Assembly (NCBI GenBank): GCA_903905735.1
Contig: CAIVHU010000146.1
Span: 1-49,498 of the forward strand
Direction: 5' to 3'
DNA length: 49,498 nucleotides
Source: an uncultured beta proteobacterium
Lineage (GTDB): Bacteria > Pseudomonadota > Gammaproteobacteria > Burkholderiales > Burkholderiaceae_C
Shown here: positions 36,283 to 44,364 of the stretch, piece after piece
Layout: each line of letters opens with the position of its first letter
Position numbering within the stretch: the stretch's first letter is position 1
Notes under the pieces: model-generated
The model's input: the letters and a program-made list of their open reading frames with translations, nothing else
Told to the model about the DNA's origin: nothing
The model's database searches: none
Translations under genes and position numbers: made by a program

Positions 36283-37260
36283 ATGATCCGTTGGGATGCC
36301 CACATGTGCCTGCCGCTGCATCCGCAGGCCAGCTTTGCGCCGATTGACCAGTTGCGCAGCTTCGGGTTGAACCATGTGTCGATCAACGTCGGCATGGACA
36401 TGAACCCGCTGCCACAAAGCATGGCGGTGATCGCCGGTTTCCGCGCGACCATTGCCGCCCATCCTGACAGCTATGTGCAGGTCAACAGCGTGGCTGACAT
36501 TGAACGCGCCCAGGCGGGCGGGCAGATCAGCATCGCGTTTGACCTGGAAGGTGCCCTGCCGCTGCTGGAGCAGCCCGAGATGGTGGCGCTCTACGCGCAG
36601 TTGGGCGTGCGGCAAATCCACTTTGCCTACAACCGCAACAACCCCGTGGCCGATGGCTGCCACGATGTGGAGCGCGGCCTGACCCTGCTGGGGCGACGCA
36701 TGGTGGCGGCGGTGAATGCAGCCGGGCTGCTGATGGACTGCTCGCACACCGGGCGGCGGTGCAGCCTGGAGATCATGGCCGCTTCCAGCCAGCCAGTGAT
36801 CTTCAGCCATGCCAACCCGCTGACGCTGATGGAACATGGCCGCAATATCACTGACGAGCAGATTCGCGCTTGCGCCACCACGGGTGGCGTGGTGTGCATC
36901 TCCGGCGTGTCGCGCTTTTTGGGCGTGGCGCAACCCACTGCAGCGGACGTGGCACAGCACGCGGCCTACGTCGCCAATCTGGTCGGCATCGAGCATGTGG
37001 GTATCGGGCTGGACAACGGGTTTTCCCAAACCGATCTGGATGACACGCCGCCTGGAGACTTTGATGCCGGGTACTGGTGGCCGCGCAGCGCGGGTTATGG
37101 CAATGCCATTGCAGGCATCCGTTACACGCCCATCGACACCTGGCAACACCTGCCCGATGCCTTGCAGGCGGCAGGCATGAGCACCGACGAGGCTGATCTG
37201 GTTATGGGTGGCAACATGCTGCGGGTGGCCAGTCGGGTATGGGGTAGCGAGACTTCCTGA
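36283..37260 (+). CDS. M19 (renal dipeptidase) family protein with altered metal site
   Basis: A 325-residue TIM-barrel amidohydrolase of peptidase family M19, members of which cleave dipeptides, often with a D- or dehydro-residue. Of the expected metal and catalytic positions, His7 (WDAHMC), Glu89 (DLEGALPL), His155 (DCSHTGRR), His176 (IFSHANP) and Asp244 (GIGLDNG) are present. The usual HxD pair at the N-terminus reads H7-x-C9, so a zinc-ligand Asp is replaced by Cys. No signal peptide, unlike most membrane dipeptidases, so it is cytosolic. It is the last gene of the four-gene run, ten bases after the SerC-like gene. It may be a dipeptidase or a repurposed hydrolase. Confidence 0.9.
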   Translation: MIRWDAHMCLPLHPQASFAPIDQLRSFGLNHVSINVGMDMNPLPQSMAVIAGFRATIAAHPDSYVQVNSVADIERAQAGGQISIAFDLEGALPLLEQPEMVALYAQLGVRQIHFAYNRNNPVADGCHDVERGLTLLGRRMVAAVNAAGLLMDCSHTGRRCSLEIMAASSQPVIFSHANPLTLMEHGRNITDEQIRACATTGGVVCISGVSRFLGVAQPTAADVAQHAAYVANLVGIEHVGIGLDNGFSQTDLDDTPPGDFDAGYWWPRSAGYGNAIAGIRYTPIDTWQHLPDALQAAGMSTDEADLVMGGNMLRVASRVWGSETS

Positions 37261-37270
37261 TGTTTTATGC

Positions 37271-37321
37271 ATCAAATTGGCCACAAGCCCTTATCTGAAA
37301 AAGGCTGACAGCTATTGATAT
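37271..37321 (-). repeat. Dispersed imperfect-palindrome repeat, copy I
   Basis: ATCAAATTGGCCACAAGCCC, a middle, then AAGGCTGACAGCTATTGATA on the plus strand. It occupies the convergent gap between the M19 gene and the ABC permease gene. Confidence 0.85.
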
Positions 37322-37363
37322 AGGAGCGTTTGCGGCCCGCATCGGGCAGCGGCCGATCGGCCC

Positions 37364-38209
37364 TTACCCCCGAAACCGCTTGCGCGTGAGCGCCAGCGCG
37401 ATCCAGAACCCTCCCACGGCGAAAACCGTCAGCACCAGCAGCGGGCGCAGCCAGTTGACAGGCCACTGATCCATGAACAGCGGGCGCACCAGCGCCACGG
37501 CGTTGGTCAGGGGCAGCCACTGCGAGATGGTCCGCACCACCGGCGGCAACTGCTCCAGCGGGAAAAATATGCCACTCAAAAACATCATCGGCGTCAAAAA
37601 AAGCGTGAAGTAGTAGGTGAAAAAGTCATACCCTTTGGCCAGCGCGTTGAAGATCAGCGCCACACAACTGAAGGTGATACCCACCCCCAGCAGCACCGGC
37701 CAGGCAATGAGCAGCTTCGGGCTGTAGCTGATGCCCAGCGCCAGCATCACGCCCAGAATCGCCGTCACGGTGAACAACGACTTGAAGGCCGCCCACAACA
37801 TCTCGGCCAGCACGATGTTGTCTAAATTCACCGGTGCGTTCATGATGCCGTCCCATGTTTTTTGCACATGCATGCGGCTGAACGCCGAGTACAGCGCCTC
37901 AAAACTGGCCGCATTCATGGCACTCATGCAGATTGACCCACTGGCCAGGAACAGGATGTAGGGCACCTCCACGCCATCGACCTTGACCTTGCCCACCAGC
38001 GCGCCCATGCCGTAGCCAAAGGCCACCAGCCACATCAACGGCTCGGCGATATTGCCCACCAAACTCGGAATGGCCAGCTTGCGCCAGACCAGCAGGTTGC
38101 GCAAAAACACCGGCCACCAGCGGCCAGAAATCTCTGGTGTGCGCCAGATTGATTGAACATTTTGACCTCCAGCCCTTGTGGATACTGTGGTGGCAGCTGC
38201 GTTATTCAT
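37364..38209 (-). CDS. NodJ-like ABC-2 permease
   Basis: A 281-residue integral membrane protein of the ABC-2 exporter class with six predicted helices. The segment LFLASGSICMSAMNAASFEA, then SRMHVQKTWDGIMNAPV resembles NodJ and DrrB-type permeases; FFTYYFTLFLTPMMFLSGIF and FPLEQLPPVVRTISQWLPLT are typical C-terminal elements. It pairs with the ATPase gene five bases upstream to form an exporter; the substrate is unknown. The first 17 codons consist largely of dispersed repeat J (N3-N17, NAAATTVSTRAGGQN), so the original start may have been further in, or the repeat replaced the N-terminus. Confidence 0.92.
   Translation of the reverse strand: MNNAAATTVSTRAGGQNVQSIWRTPEISGRWWPVFLRNLLVWRKLAIPSLVGNIAEPLMWLVAFGYGMGALVGKVKVDGVEVPYILFLASGSICMSAMNAASFEALYSAFSRMHVQKTWDGIMNAPVNLDNIVLAEMLWAAFKSLFTVTAILGVMLALGISYSPKLLIAWPVLLGVGITFSCVALIFNALAKGYDFFTYYFTLFLTPMMFLSGIFFPLEQLPPVVRTISQWLPLTNAVALVRPLFMDQWPVNWLRPLLVLTVFAVGGFWIALALTRKRFRG
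38159..38203 (-). repeat. Dispersed repeat copy J, at the N-terminus of the ABC permease
   Basis: In the coding direction it reads AACGCAGCTGCCACCACAGT and ends AGGGCTGGAGGTCAAAAT: 45 bases, 15 codons ending RAGGQN. It is in the same frame as copies F and H, beginning two codons after the ATG. Confidence 0.85.
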
Positions 38210-38214
38210 CGTAT

Positions 38215-39138
38215 TTATGCGTCCTCCCGGATTTGACGACCGGTGAGTTTCAGGAACAAGTCTTCCAGATTGGCCGGGCGGTGCAGCGTGCGCAACTGCG
38301 GATGTGCCTCCAGCGCCGCCATCAGCGGCTTGGCATTGGCGGTGTAGAAAAACACCGTCTCGCCACTCACTTCAACCCGCGCGGCCATGGCTTTCAGGGG
38401 CGAATCGACCAGCGCCAGCGCACCTGCACCAAACACCTCGACCACGTCGGGCTCCAGATACTGGCGGATCAGGTCTCGCGGTGCCCCTTCTGCAATCTTC
38501 TTGCCGTGGTCCACCACCAGCAGGCGGTTGCACAGGCGTTCGGCCTCGTCCATGAAGTGCGTGGTGAGCAAAATCGATTTGCCCTGCTGCAACAGCAGCT
38601 GCAACCGCTCCCACATCAGGTGGCGCGCCTGCGGGTCCAACCCGGTGGTGGGCTCGTCGAGCAACAGCAGGCGCGGGTTGTTGACCAGCGCACGCGCCAG
38701 GCTCAGGCGCCGCTTCATGCCGCCGGACAGCTCACCGGGTTTGGCGTTGGCCTTGGCGGTCAGGCTGGCAAATTCCAGCAGCGACGGCACGCGCTCGCGA
38801 ATTTGCGCCTCCTTCATGCCAAAGTAACGGCCATAGACCAGCAGGTTTTCCGCACAACTGAAGTCCGGGTCGAGCGTGTCCATCTGGCTGACCACGCCGA
38901 GTTGCGCCTTGATGGCCAGCGCATCTTTGGGCATCTGCAGACCAAACGCCGTGACCGTGCCTGCGTCTGGCACTGTCAGGCCCAGACACATGCGGATGGT
39001 GGTGGTTTTGCCCGCGCCGTTGGGGCCAATCACACCCAGGCATTCGCCGGGGGCAATCTCAAAAGACATGTCGTTGACCACAGTGGCGTCACCATAGCGT
39101 TTGACCAGGCCGTGGACTGAAAAAATGGGTTCACTCAT
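38215..39138 (-). CDS. NodI-like ABC transporter ATP-binding protein
   Basis: A 307-residue ATPase of the NodI/daunorubicin-resistance type. Walker A is [10 protein letters not shown] (38-47), the signature [15 protein letters not shown], Walker [15 protein letters not shown], and the H-loop [28 protein letters not shown] is also very NodI-like. The C-terminal extension ([20 protein letters not shown] followed by [11 protein letters not shown]) is usual in this class. With the adjacent permease it forms an exporter, not a nodulation system. The start at 39138 (MSEPIFSV) is chosen over an upstream ATG for family fit. Confidence 0.94.
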   Translation of the reverse strand: MSEPIFSVHGLVKRYGDATVVNDMSFEIAPGECLGVIGPNGAGKTTTIRMCLGLTVPDAGTVTAFGLQMPKDALAIKAQLGVVSQMDTLDPDFSCAENLLVYGRYFGMKEAQIRERVPSLLEFASLTAKANAKPGELSGGMKRRLSLARALVNNPRLLLLDEPTTGLDPQARHLMWERLQLLLQQGKSILLTTHFMDEAERLCNRLLVVDHGKKIAEGAPRDLIRQYLEPDVVEVFGAGALALVDSPLKAMAARVEVSGETVFFYTANAKPLMAALEAHPQLRTLHRPANLEDLFLKLTGRQIREDA

Positions 39139-39219
39139 GGGGCAAATTGTGACCGAGGCGCGGACAACGCCCATCAAAAAGATTTTGAATGGCTAAACTC
39201 AAGCACCCGTCTCCAGCAA

Positions 39220-39522
39220 ATGGCCATCATCATGCATTCAGCGACCTTGATCACCTCACACTTGAACGCCCCCTTTGGTGCCGTGCTCAGTGCGCAGGAT
39301 GTGGCCGAGTCATTGCGTGTTGGCCGACTGTCCGCCAAAACCCCCCAGGCCAATGCCGTGATGGGTTACCTTTTTGTAGAAATTGAACCCCGATTGATTG
39401 CAGCCTGTGCACTTGAGAGCGGGAGCAGCGTGGCCCATGCCCATCAGCTCTACCTCGAGACGCTGAACCACCAGGCACCCAGAAGCCCGCAGTGGGAACG
39501 GGCCGTAGCGGGGCAACTGTGA
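39220..39522 (+). CDS. Small protein paired with an AbiEii-like nucleotidyltransferase
   Basis: A 100-residue protein I cannot assign. It may start at 39220 or at an ATG four codons later; neither has a strong ribosome binding site. The sequence LSAQDVAESLRVGRLSAKTP looks like a short helix-turn-helix, followed by AVMGYLFVEIEPRLIAACAL. The stop TGA overlaps the GTG start of the nucleotidyltransferase (GTGA), the arrangement of toxin-antitoxin pairs in which the antitoxin gene comes first. An antitoxin or autoregulator role is inferred from this position only; it is much shorter than AbiEi antitoxins. Confidence 0.75.
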   Translation: MAIIMHSATLITSHLNAPFGAVLSAQDVAESLRVGRLSAKTPQANAVMGYLFVEIEPRLIAACALESGSSVAHAHQLYLETLNHQAPRSPQWERAVAGQL

Positions 39523-40199
39523 CGACTACCGCCGAGATTCAAGCGCACTTGAGCGGTGGCTCCTGGCGGGTGCTTGAAAAACTGGCGATGCAGATGATCA
39601 GCGATGCGGCTGCGGCGGCCAAGTGCGACTTCAAGCCCCTGCTGGGTGGCGGCACCCGGCTCATGCTGGCCATGCGGCACCGCATCAGTGATGACATTGA
39701 CCTGTTTATTCGCGACCCCCAGTGGATCGGTTACCTCACGCCCCGGCTCAACGACCGGTTTGAGCACCTCATTGATGCCTACGACGAAGGGGCAACGTCA
39801 CTGAAGATCAAAGTGACCCAAGGCGAAATTGATTTCATTGTCAGCATGTCATTGCTGGGACTGGAGTCGCAGCATTCAGCGGATTGCCTGTTTGAACTCG
39901 AGCCGGTGGCAGAAGTGCTGGCCAAAAAACTCTTTTACCGCGGCTGGGCCCTGACACCCAGGGATTTGTTCGACTGGTGGTGCATTGAAACCCAACTGGT
40001 GCCTGATCAAACGCATGCAACCCAAATTGCCAAACTGCTGGCCGGCCGGGTTGGCGCGATAGATGCAGCATTGACGCAAATGCGCACGTCGCCTGGCGCC
40101 GCCTTGGTCTGGCAGAGCATTCGGGCACCCGCTCTGCCCAACTTGCAACGCACCGTTGATTGGGCCAGGCAGCGTTTGCTGGATGCCTTCAATTCCTAA
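39519..40199 (+). CDS. AbiEii/AbiGii-type nucleotidyltransferase
   Basis: A 226-residue protein of the nucleotidyltransferase AbiEii/AbiGii family. The diagnostic GGGTRLMLAMRHRISDDIDL has the active-site GG (43-45) and the Asp pair D59/D61 in SDDIDLF; a further acidic strand, QGEIDFIVSMS, would supply the third carboxylate. AEVLAKKLFYRGWALTPRDL-like sequence with FDWW matches the family's LxAKKLxxRxxxRDLFDL helix. In AbiEii the enzyme is a toxin acting on nucleic-acid substrates with GTP or CTP, serving phage defence. The start is a GTG overlapping the upstream stop codon. Housekeeping relatives exist, so toxicity is inferred. Confidence 0.85.
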   Translation: MTTTAEIQAHLSGGSWRVLEKLAMQMISDAAAAAKCDFKPLLGGGTRLMLAMRHRISDDIDLFIRDPQWIGYLTPRLNDRFEHLIDAYDEGATSLKIKVTQGEIDFIVSMSLLGLESQHSADCLFELEPVAEVLAKKLFYRGWALTPRDLFDWWCIETQLVPDQTHATQIAKLLAGRVGAIDAALTQMRTSPGAALVWQSIRAPALPNLQRTVDWARQRLLDAFNS

Positions 40200-40247
40200 A
40201 ATCGGGCTCACTTTTCCACCCTTAACCAGCGGCAACGCAACCCACGC

Positions 40248-41489
40248 ATGACCACCATCGGCACCCCCCTCGCCCACCACGCCACCAAAGTCATGCTGCT
40301 CGGCTCGGGTGAACTGGGCAAGGAAGTCATCATCGCCCTGCAGCGCCTGGGGGTGGAAACCATCGCCGTGGACCGCTACAACCACGCGCCCGGCCAGCAG
40401 GTGGCGCACCACAGCCGCACCATCACCATGAGCGACCCGGCCATGCTGCGCGAGTTGATCGAGCACGAAAAGCCCGATCTGGTGGTGCCCGAGATTGAAG
40501 CCATCGCCACGCCCATGCTCGAGGTGCTGGAGGCCACTGGCGTGGTGCGCGTCATCCCCACCGCGCGCGCCGCGCGCCTGACGATGGACCGCGAAGGCAT
40601 TCGCCGCCTGGCCGCCGAAACCCTGGGCCTGCCGACCAGCCCGTACCAGTTTTGTGACTCTCTGGAAGAACTGCAGGTCGCCATTGAGGGTGTGGACGGC
40701 CAGCCAGGCATCGGTTACCCCTGCATCGTCAAGCCGGTGATGAGCAGCTCCGGCAAGGGCCAAAGCAAGATCAGCGGTCCGGCCGATGTGCGAGCCGCCT
40801 GGGACCATGCCATGGCGGGCGGGCGCGTCAGCCACGGGCGCGTCATCGTCGAAGGCTTCATCGACTTTGACTACGAAATCACCTTGCTGACGGTGCGCGC
40901 CAACAACGCCGAAGGTGGCATCGACACCCATTTTTGCGAGCCGGTGGGCCACATCCAGGTCAACGGCGACTATGTGGAAAGCTGGCAGCCGCACCCGATG
41001 ATCCCGGCCGCGCTGGAACAAGCCCGCTTTATCGCCAAGACTGTGACCGACGATTTGGGCATTGGTGTCGATGGCCAGTCATCCGGGCTGGGTCTGTTTG
41101 GCGTGGAGCTGTTCGTCAAGGGTGATCAGGTCTGGTTCAGCGAGGTGAGCCCGCGCCCGCACGACACCGGTCTGGTGACGCTGACCACCCAGCACCAGAG
41201 TGAATTTGAGCTGCACGCCCGCGCCATCCTCGGCCTGCCGGTGAACACGGCCCTGCGCAGCCCGGGTGCCAGCGCGGTGATTTATGGCGGCGTGGATGCC
41301 AAAGGTATTGTCTTTGACGGTGTGGATGAAGCGCTGCGCGTGCCCAACTCGGACATTCGTCTGTTCGGCAAACCCGAGAGCTTCACCAAACGCCGCATGG
41401 GCGTGGCGCTGGCATTTGATGCCGATGTGCAGGTGGCGCGCATCCATGCCAAGCTGGCGGCAAGCAAAGTCAAACCGCGCATGCCATAA
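40248..41489 (+). CDS. purT: Formate-dependent GAR transformylase (PurT)
   Basis: PurT makes formylglycinamide ribonucleotide from GAR, formate and ATP, the folate-independent third step of purine synthesis. The 413 residues match the family end to end: [53 protein letters not shown], the ATP-grasp loop [20 protein letters not shown] and [15 protein letters not shown]. It is complete. It starts 48 bases after the AbiEii-like gene and converges with the next gene across repeat K. Confidence 0.97.
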   Translation: MTTIGTPLAHHATKVMLLGSGELGKEVIIALQRLGVETIAVDRYNHAPGQQVAHHSRTITMSDPAMLRELIEHEKPDLVVPEIEAIATPMLEVLEATGVVRVIPTARAARLTMDREGIRRLAAETLGLPTSPYQFCDSLEELQVAIEGVDGQPGIGYPCIVKPVMSSSGKGQSKISGPADVRAAWDHAMAGGRVSHGRVIVEGFIDFDYEITLLTVRANNAEGGIDTHFCEPVGHIQVNGDYVESWQPHPMIPAALEQARFIAKTVTDDLGIGVDGQSSGLGLFGVELFVKGDQVWFSEVSPRPHDTGLVTLTTQHQSEFELHARAILGLPVNTALRSPGASAVIYGGVDAKGIVFDGVDEALRVPNSDIRLFGKPESFTKRRMGVALAFDADVQVARIHAKLAASKVKPRMP

Positions 41490-41497
41490 ACCATACT

Positions 41498-41548
41498 ATT
41501 TTATTGATAGCTACTCACGCATAACAGATAATGGCTAAAAGCACTTTT
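41498..41548 (+). repeat. Dispersed imperfect-palindrome repeat, copy K
   Basis: ATTTTATTGATAGCTACTCA, then CGCATAACAGATAATGGC and TAAAAGCACTTTT. It is a diverged copy filling the 60-base convergent gap between purT and the ATPase gene. Confidence 0.78.
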
Positions 41549-41549
41549 C

Positions 41550-42683
41550 TTATACATCCAGCACCGCCAGCCAGAAGGCTGCATCGCGAATCTGCAGGCG
41601 GCCCATGTCCGCCTCAGCCTTGCACTCGCGCAGCAGTTGAACTGCCTGTGCCTGCGGCCACTGGTCAGCAAAACGCGCCAGCGCCCGATGCGGCTTGGTG
41701 TCTGACAGTTTGCACTCCACCAGGTGCGTGAGCGTGTCGCCGTCGCTCAGACAAAAGTCCACATCAGCCTCGTCCTTGGTGCGGATGTAGTGCAAATCAA
41801 CCGATGCGCCACGGGTATCCTGCTGCCATTGCACATTTTTTAGCAGGTGGCAGGCCACCAAATTCTCAAAGCGAATGCCGTCGTCACCCAGCACCAAGCC
41901 AGTATCAAAAAAATAGACCTTGGGCGCCTGCAGCGTGGCACGGGAAATGTTGCGGTGCCAGGGCCGCACTACAAACACGATGAACAGCGCCTCCAGAATG
42001 TCCAGGTATTTGCCCAATGTCACCGAAGAGACGTTGAGGTCACGCGAGAGTGAGGCCAGCGACAGGGGCGAGCCCACGCGCGAGCGCAGCATGTCAGTAA
42101 ACAGGCGCATGGTGTTGATTTCCTGCAAACGCGAAAACTCCAGCACGTCCTCCCGCACCATGCCAGCAAAATAATCGTTGCGCCAGCGCTGGGCATCATC
42201 GGGGCAGGCAGCCAAAGCAGGTTCTGGAAAACCGCCGCGCGCAAGCAAGTGCGTCAATGCAGTACGCGGCAAAACCTGAACCTGCTCAGACCATTCACGC
42301 ACCGACAGCGGGTGTAAGCGCAGCCTGAAATAGCGCCCGGCCAGCGATTCACCGCTTTGGCGAAAAGTATCCATGCGGGCGCTGCCGGTCACCAGCAGTT
42401 GTTGGTCGGGTGAGCGGCCATCAACCACGCCTTTGAGCCAGCTTTTCCAGTCAGGCATTTTGTGGATTTCATCGAGCACCAGCAGCGGTGCGCTGGCGCG
42501 CCAGCTTTGCGCCAGCATCACTGCACGGTGCGCGGCTACGTCGTAGTTCAGGTACTGCGCGCCGGGCAGTTCTGCTACCAACTGGCGGCTCAGCGTGGTT
42601 TTACCCACTTGGCGCGGGCCCGTCAGAATGACCATTTTTTGTTTCAGGTCTTGGCGAACCCGATCATCCAAATAGCGTTTCAT
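41550..42683 (-). CDS. AAA_14/DUF4143 family ATPase
   Basis: A 377-residue protein of the widespread AAA_14 plus DUF4143 class. The P-loop is GPRQVGKT (22-29), Walker B is APLLVLDEIHK, and TGSARMDTFRQSGESLAGRY is the family sensor region with LHPLSVREW after it. The C-terminal part has a winged-helix-like LASLSRDLNVSSVTLGKYLD and a PD-(D/E)xK-like end: DEADVDFCLSD...HLVECKLSD, nuclease-type D and ExK positions. Function is unknown; these genes spread horizontally and are usually single. A palindrome 20 bases before the ATG suggests autoregulation. Confidence 0.92.
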   Translation of the reverse strand: MKRYLDDRVRQDLKQKMVILTGPRQVGKTTLSRQLVAELPGAQYLNYDVAAHRAVMLAQSWRASAPLLVLDEIHKMPDWKSWLKGVVDGRSPDQQLLVTGSARMDTFRQSGESLAGRYFRLRLHPLSVREWSEQVQVLPRTALTHLLARGGFPEPALAACPDDAQRWRNDYFAGMVREDVLEFSRLQEINTMRLFTDMLRSRVGSPLSLASLSRDLNVSSVTLGKYLDILEALFIVFVVRPWHRNISRATLQAPKVYFFDTGLVLGDDGIRFENLVACHLLKNVQWQQDTRGASVDLHYIRTKDEADVDFCLSDGDTLTHLVECKLSDTKPHRALARFADQWPQAQAVQLLRECKAEADMGRLQIRDAAFWLAVLDV

Positions 42684-42702
42684 GCGACTATTTTAAATAA
42701 CA

Positions 42703-42748
42703 CTTTGAATAAGTCGCGACTTTATTCAAAGAAAGTTAAATAAAGTCG
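42703..42748. promoter_or_regulatory. Candidate operator: palindrome and third half-site upstream of the ATPase gene
   Basis: CTTTGAATAAGTCG (42703-42716) faces CGACTTTATTCAAAG (42717-42731), a near-perfect palindrome with one extra base. A third half-site AATAAAGTCG follows at 42739-42748. It lies 20 bases before the ATPase start and 14 bases beyond the amn stop codon, where a regulator could block transcription. Confidence 0.6.
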
Positions 42749-42761
42749 GCGTTTGGCCATC

Positions 42762-44255
42762 TTACTGAAACGCAACCTCCGCAAAACTCCGCAGCTTGCG
42801 GCTGTGGAGTTGGTCCACGCCCTGCTCGCGCAGCAACTCCAGCGCACGCATGCCGATGCGCAGGTGCTGATCGACACGCTCACGATAAAAGTGATTCGCC
42901 ATGCCGGGCAGCTTGATCTCACCGTGCAGCGGCTTGTCACTCACGCACAGCAGCGTGCCGTAGGGCACCCGGAAGCGAAAACCATTGGCGGCAATGGTGG
43001 CGCTTTCCATGTCCAGCGCCACCGCGCGGCTCTGGCTGAAGCGGCGCTGCGGGCCGTTGTCGGGCAGCAATTCCCAGTTGCGGTTGTCGGTAGAGGCCAC
43101 GGTGCCGGTGCGCATGATGCTTTTGAGGTCGGCACCTTTGAGCTCGGTGACCTCGGACACGGCGGATTCGAGCGCCACCTGGATTTCAGCCAGCGCGGGG
43201 ATCGGCACCCACAGCGGCAATTCTTCATCGAGCACATGGTCTTCACGCACATAACCGTGCGCCAGCACGTAGTCACCCAGTTGTTGCGTGGTGCGCAAAC
43301 CGGCACAGTGGCCGAGCATGATCCAGGCGTGCGGACGCAGCACGGCGATGTGGTCGGTGATGGTTTTCGCGTTGGCCGGGCCCACGCCGATGTTGACCAT
43401 GCTGATGCCGCTGCCGTCGGCACGCACCAGGTGGTAGGCGGGCATCTGCGGCAGTCGCGGTGGCGGTTTGCCAAACTCGTCGCCCGCCTGCGCTGCCAGG
43501 CCCGTGCGCCGTGACACCACATTGCCGGGTTCCACAAACGCTATATATTCACTAGCAGTATCCCCCATGGCAGCATGGCCCAGGGCGATAAATTCATCGA
43601 TATAAAACTGGTAATTGGTGAACAGGATAAAGTTCTGGAAGTGCTCGGGCGCGGTGCCGGTGTAGTGGCGCAGGCGCTGCAACGAGTAGTCCACGCGGGG
43701 CGCGGTGAACAGGCTCAATGGCTGTGCTTCGCCGCGATGCGGCACATGGGTGCCGTTGGCAATGCCGTCATCCATGGCGGCCAGGTCGGGCAGATCAAAC
43801 ACGTCACGCATGCGCGTGCGGCGATCAAAGCTCAGGTTGCCTTCCACATGCTCGTTGTCGGCAAACGAAAAGTGCACCGGAATCGGCTGCGTGCTGGTGC
43901 CCACTTCAAGCTCCACCTGGTGGTTTTCCAGCAGCAACGCAAACTGCGCCAGGTAATATTTGGCGTAAAGGTCCGGTCGCGTCAGCGTGGTCTCGTAACG
44001 ACCCGCACCAGCGACAAAACCGTAGCTCAGACGCGTCACGTCGCCCGAACCCTGGCGCATCATGGTGTCGGTCTGCACCCGCACAAACGGGTAACAGGCA
44101 CGCACATGACCAGGCAGCTCCTCGCCAGCCACATAGCGCTGCATGGCCTGGCGCAGGTGGGCAATGCTGTTGTCGTAAATCCGCTGCGCCTGAGCCAGCG
44201 CGGCAGCCGGGTCGGTAAAGCACAAAGGAGCAATGAAATCAGGTAAATAGGACAT
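42762..44255 (-). CDS. amn: AMP nucleosidase
   Basis: Amn splits AMP into adenine and ribose 5-phosphate, adjusting adenylate pools. The 497-residue length and sequence fit the long proteobacterial form: an N-terminal regulatory domain (GFVAGAGRYETTLTRPDLYA, HFSFADNEHVEG) and a C-terminal nucleosidase/phosphorylase domain with NIGVGPANAKTITDHIAVLR, MLGHCAGLR, ALDMESATIAANGFRFRVPY and CVSDKPLHGEIKLPGMA. The gene is complete and divergent from gshA across about 110 bases. Confidence 0.97.
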   Translation of the reverse strand: MSYLPDFIAPLCFTDPAAALAQAQRIYDNSIAHLRQAMQRYVAGEELPGHVRACYPFVRVQTDTMMRQGSGDVTRLSYGFVAGAGRYETTLTRPDLYAKYYLAQFALLLENHQVELEVGTSTQPIPVHFSFADNEHVEGNLSFDRRTRMRDVFDLPDLAAMDDGIANGTHVPHRGEAQPLSLFTAPRVDYSLQRLRHYTGTAPEHFQNFILFTNYQFYIDEFIALGHAAMGDTASEYIAFVEPGNVVSRRTGLAAQAGDEFGKPPPRLPQMPAYHLVRADGSGISMVNIGVGPANAKTITDHIAVLRPHAWIMLGHCAGLRTTQQLGDYVLAHGYVREDHVLDEELPLWVPIPALAEIQVALESAVSEVTELKGADLKSIMRTGTVASTDNRNWELLPDNGPQRRFSQSRAVALDMESATIAANGFRFRVPYGTLLCVSDKPLHGEIKLPGMANHFYRERVDQHLRIGMRALELLREQGVDQLHSRKLRSFAEVAFQ

Positions 44256-44364
44256 CGTCGGATTGTTTCATGCCTGCATGACGCATGCGCGGCACGGCGT
44301 GAACCCTCTCCACAACAAAACTGCCATACTCAAAGATCAGAGACATTCAAACCAAGCCCGATTC

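Noticed and set aside
37364-39138. Nodulation factor export system (nodIJ)
   Set aside because: NodIJ-like exporters are common in Burkholderiales without any nod genes, and none are present here.
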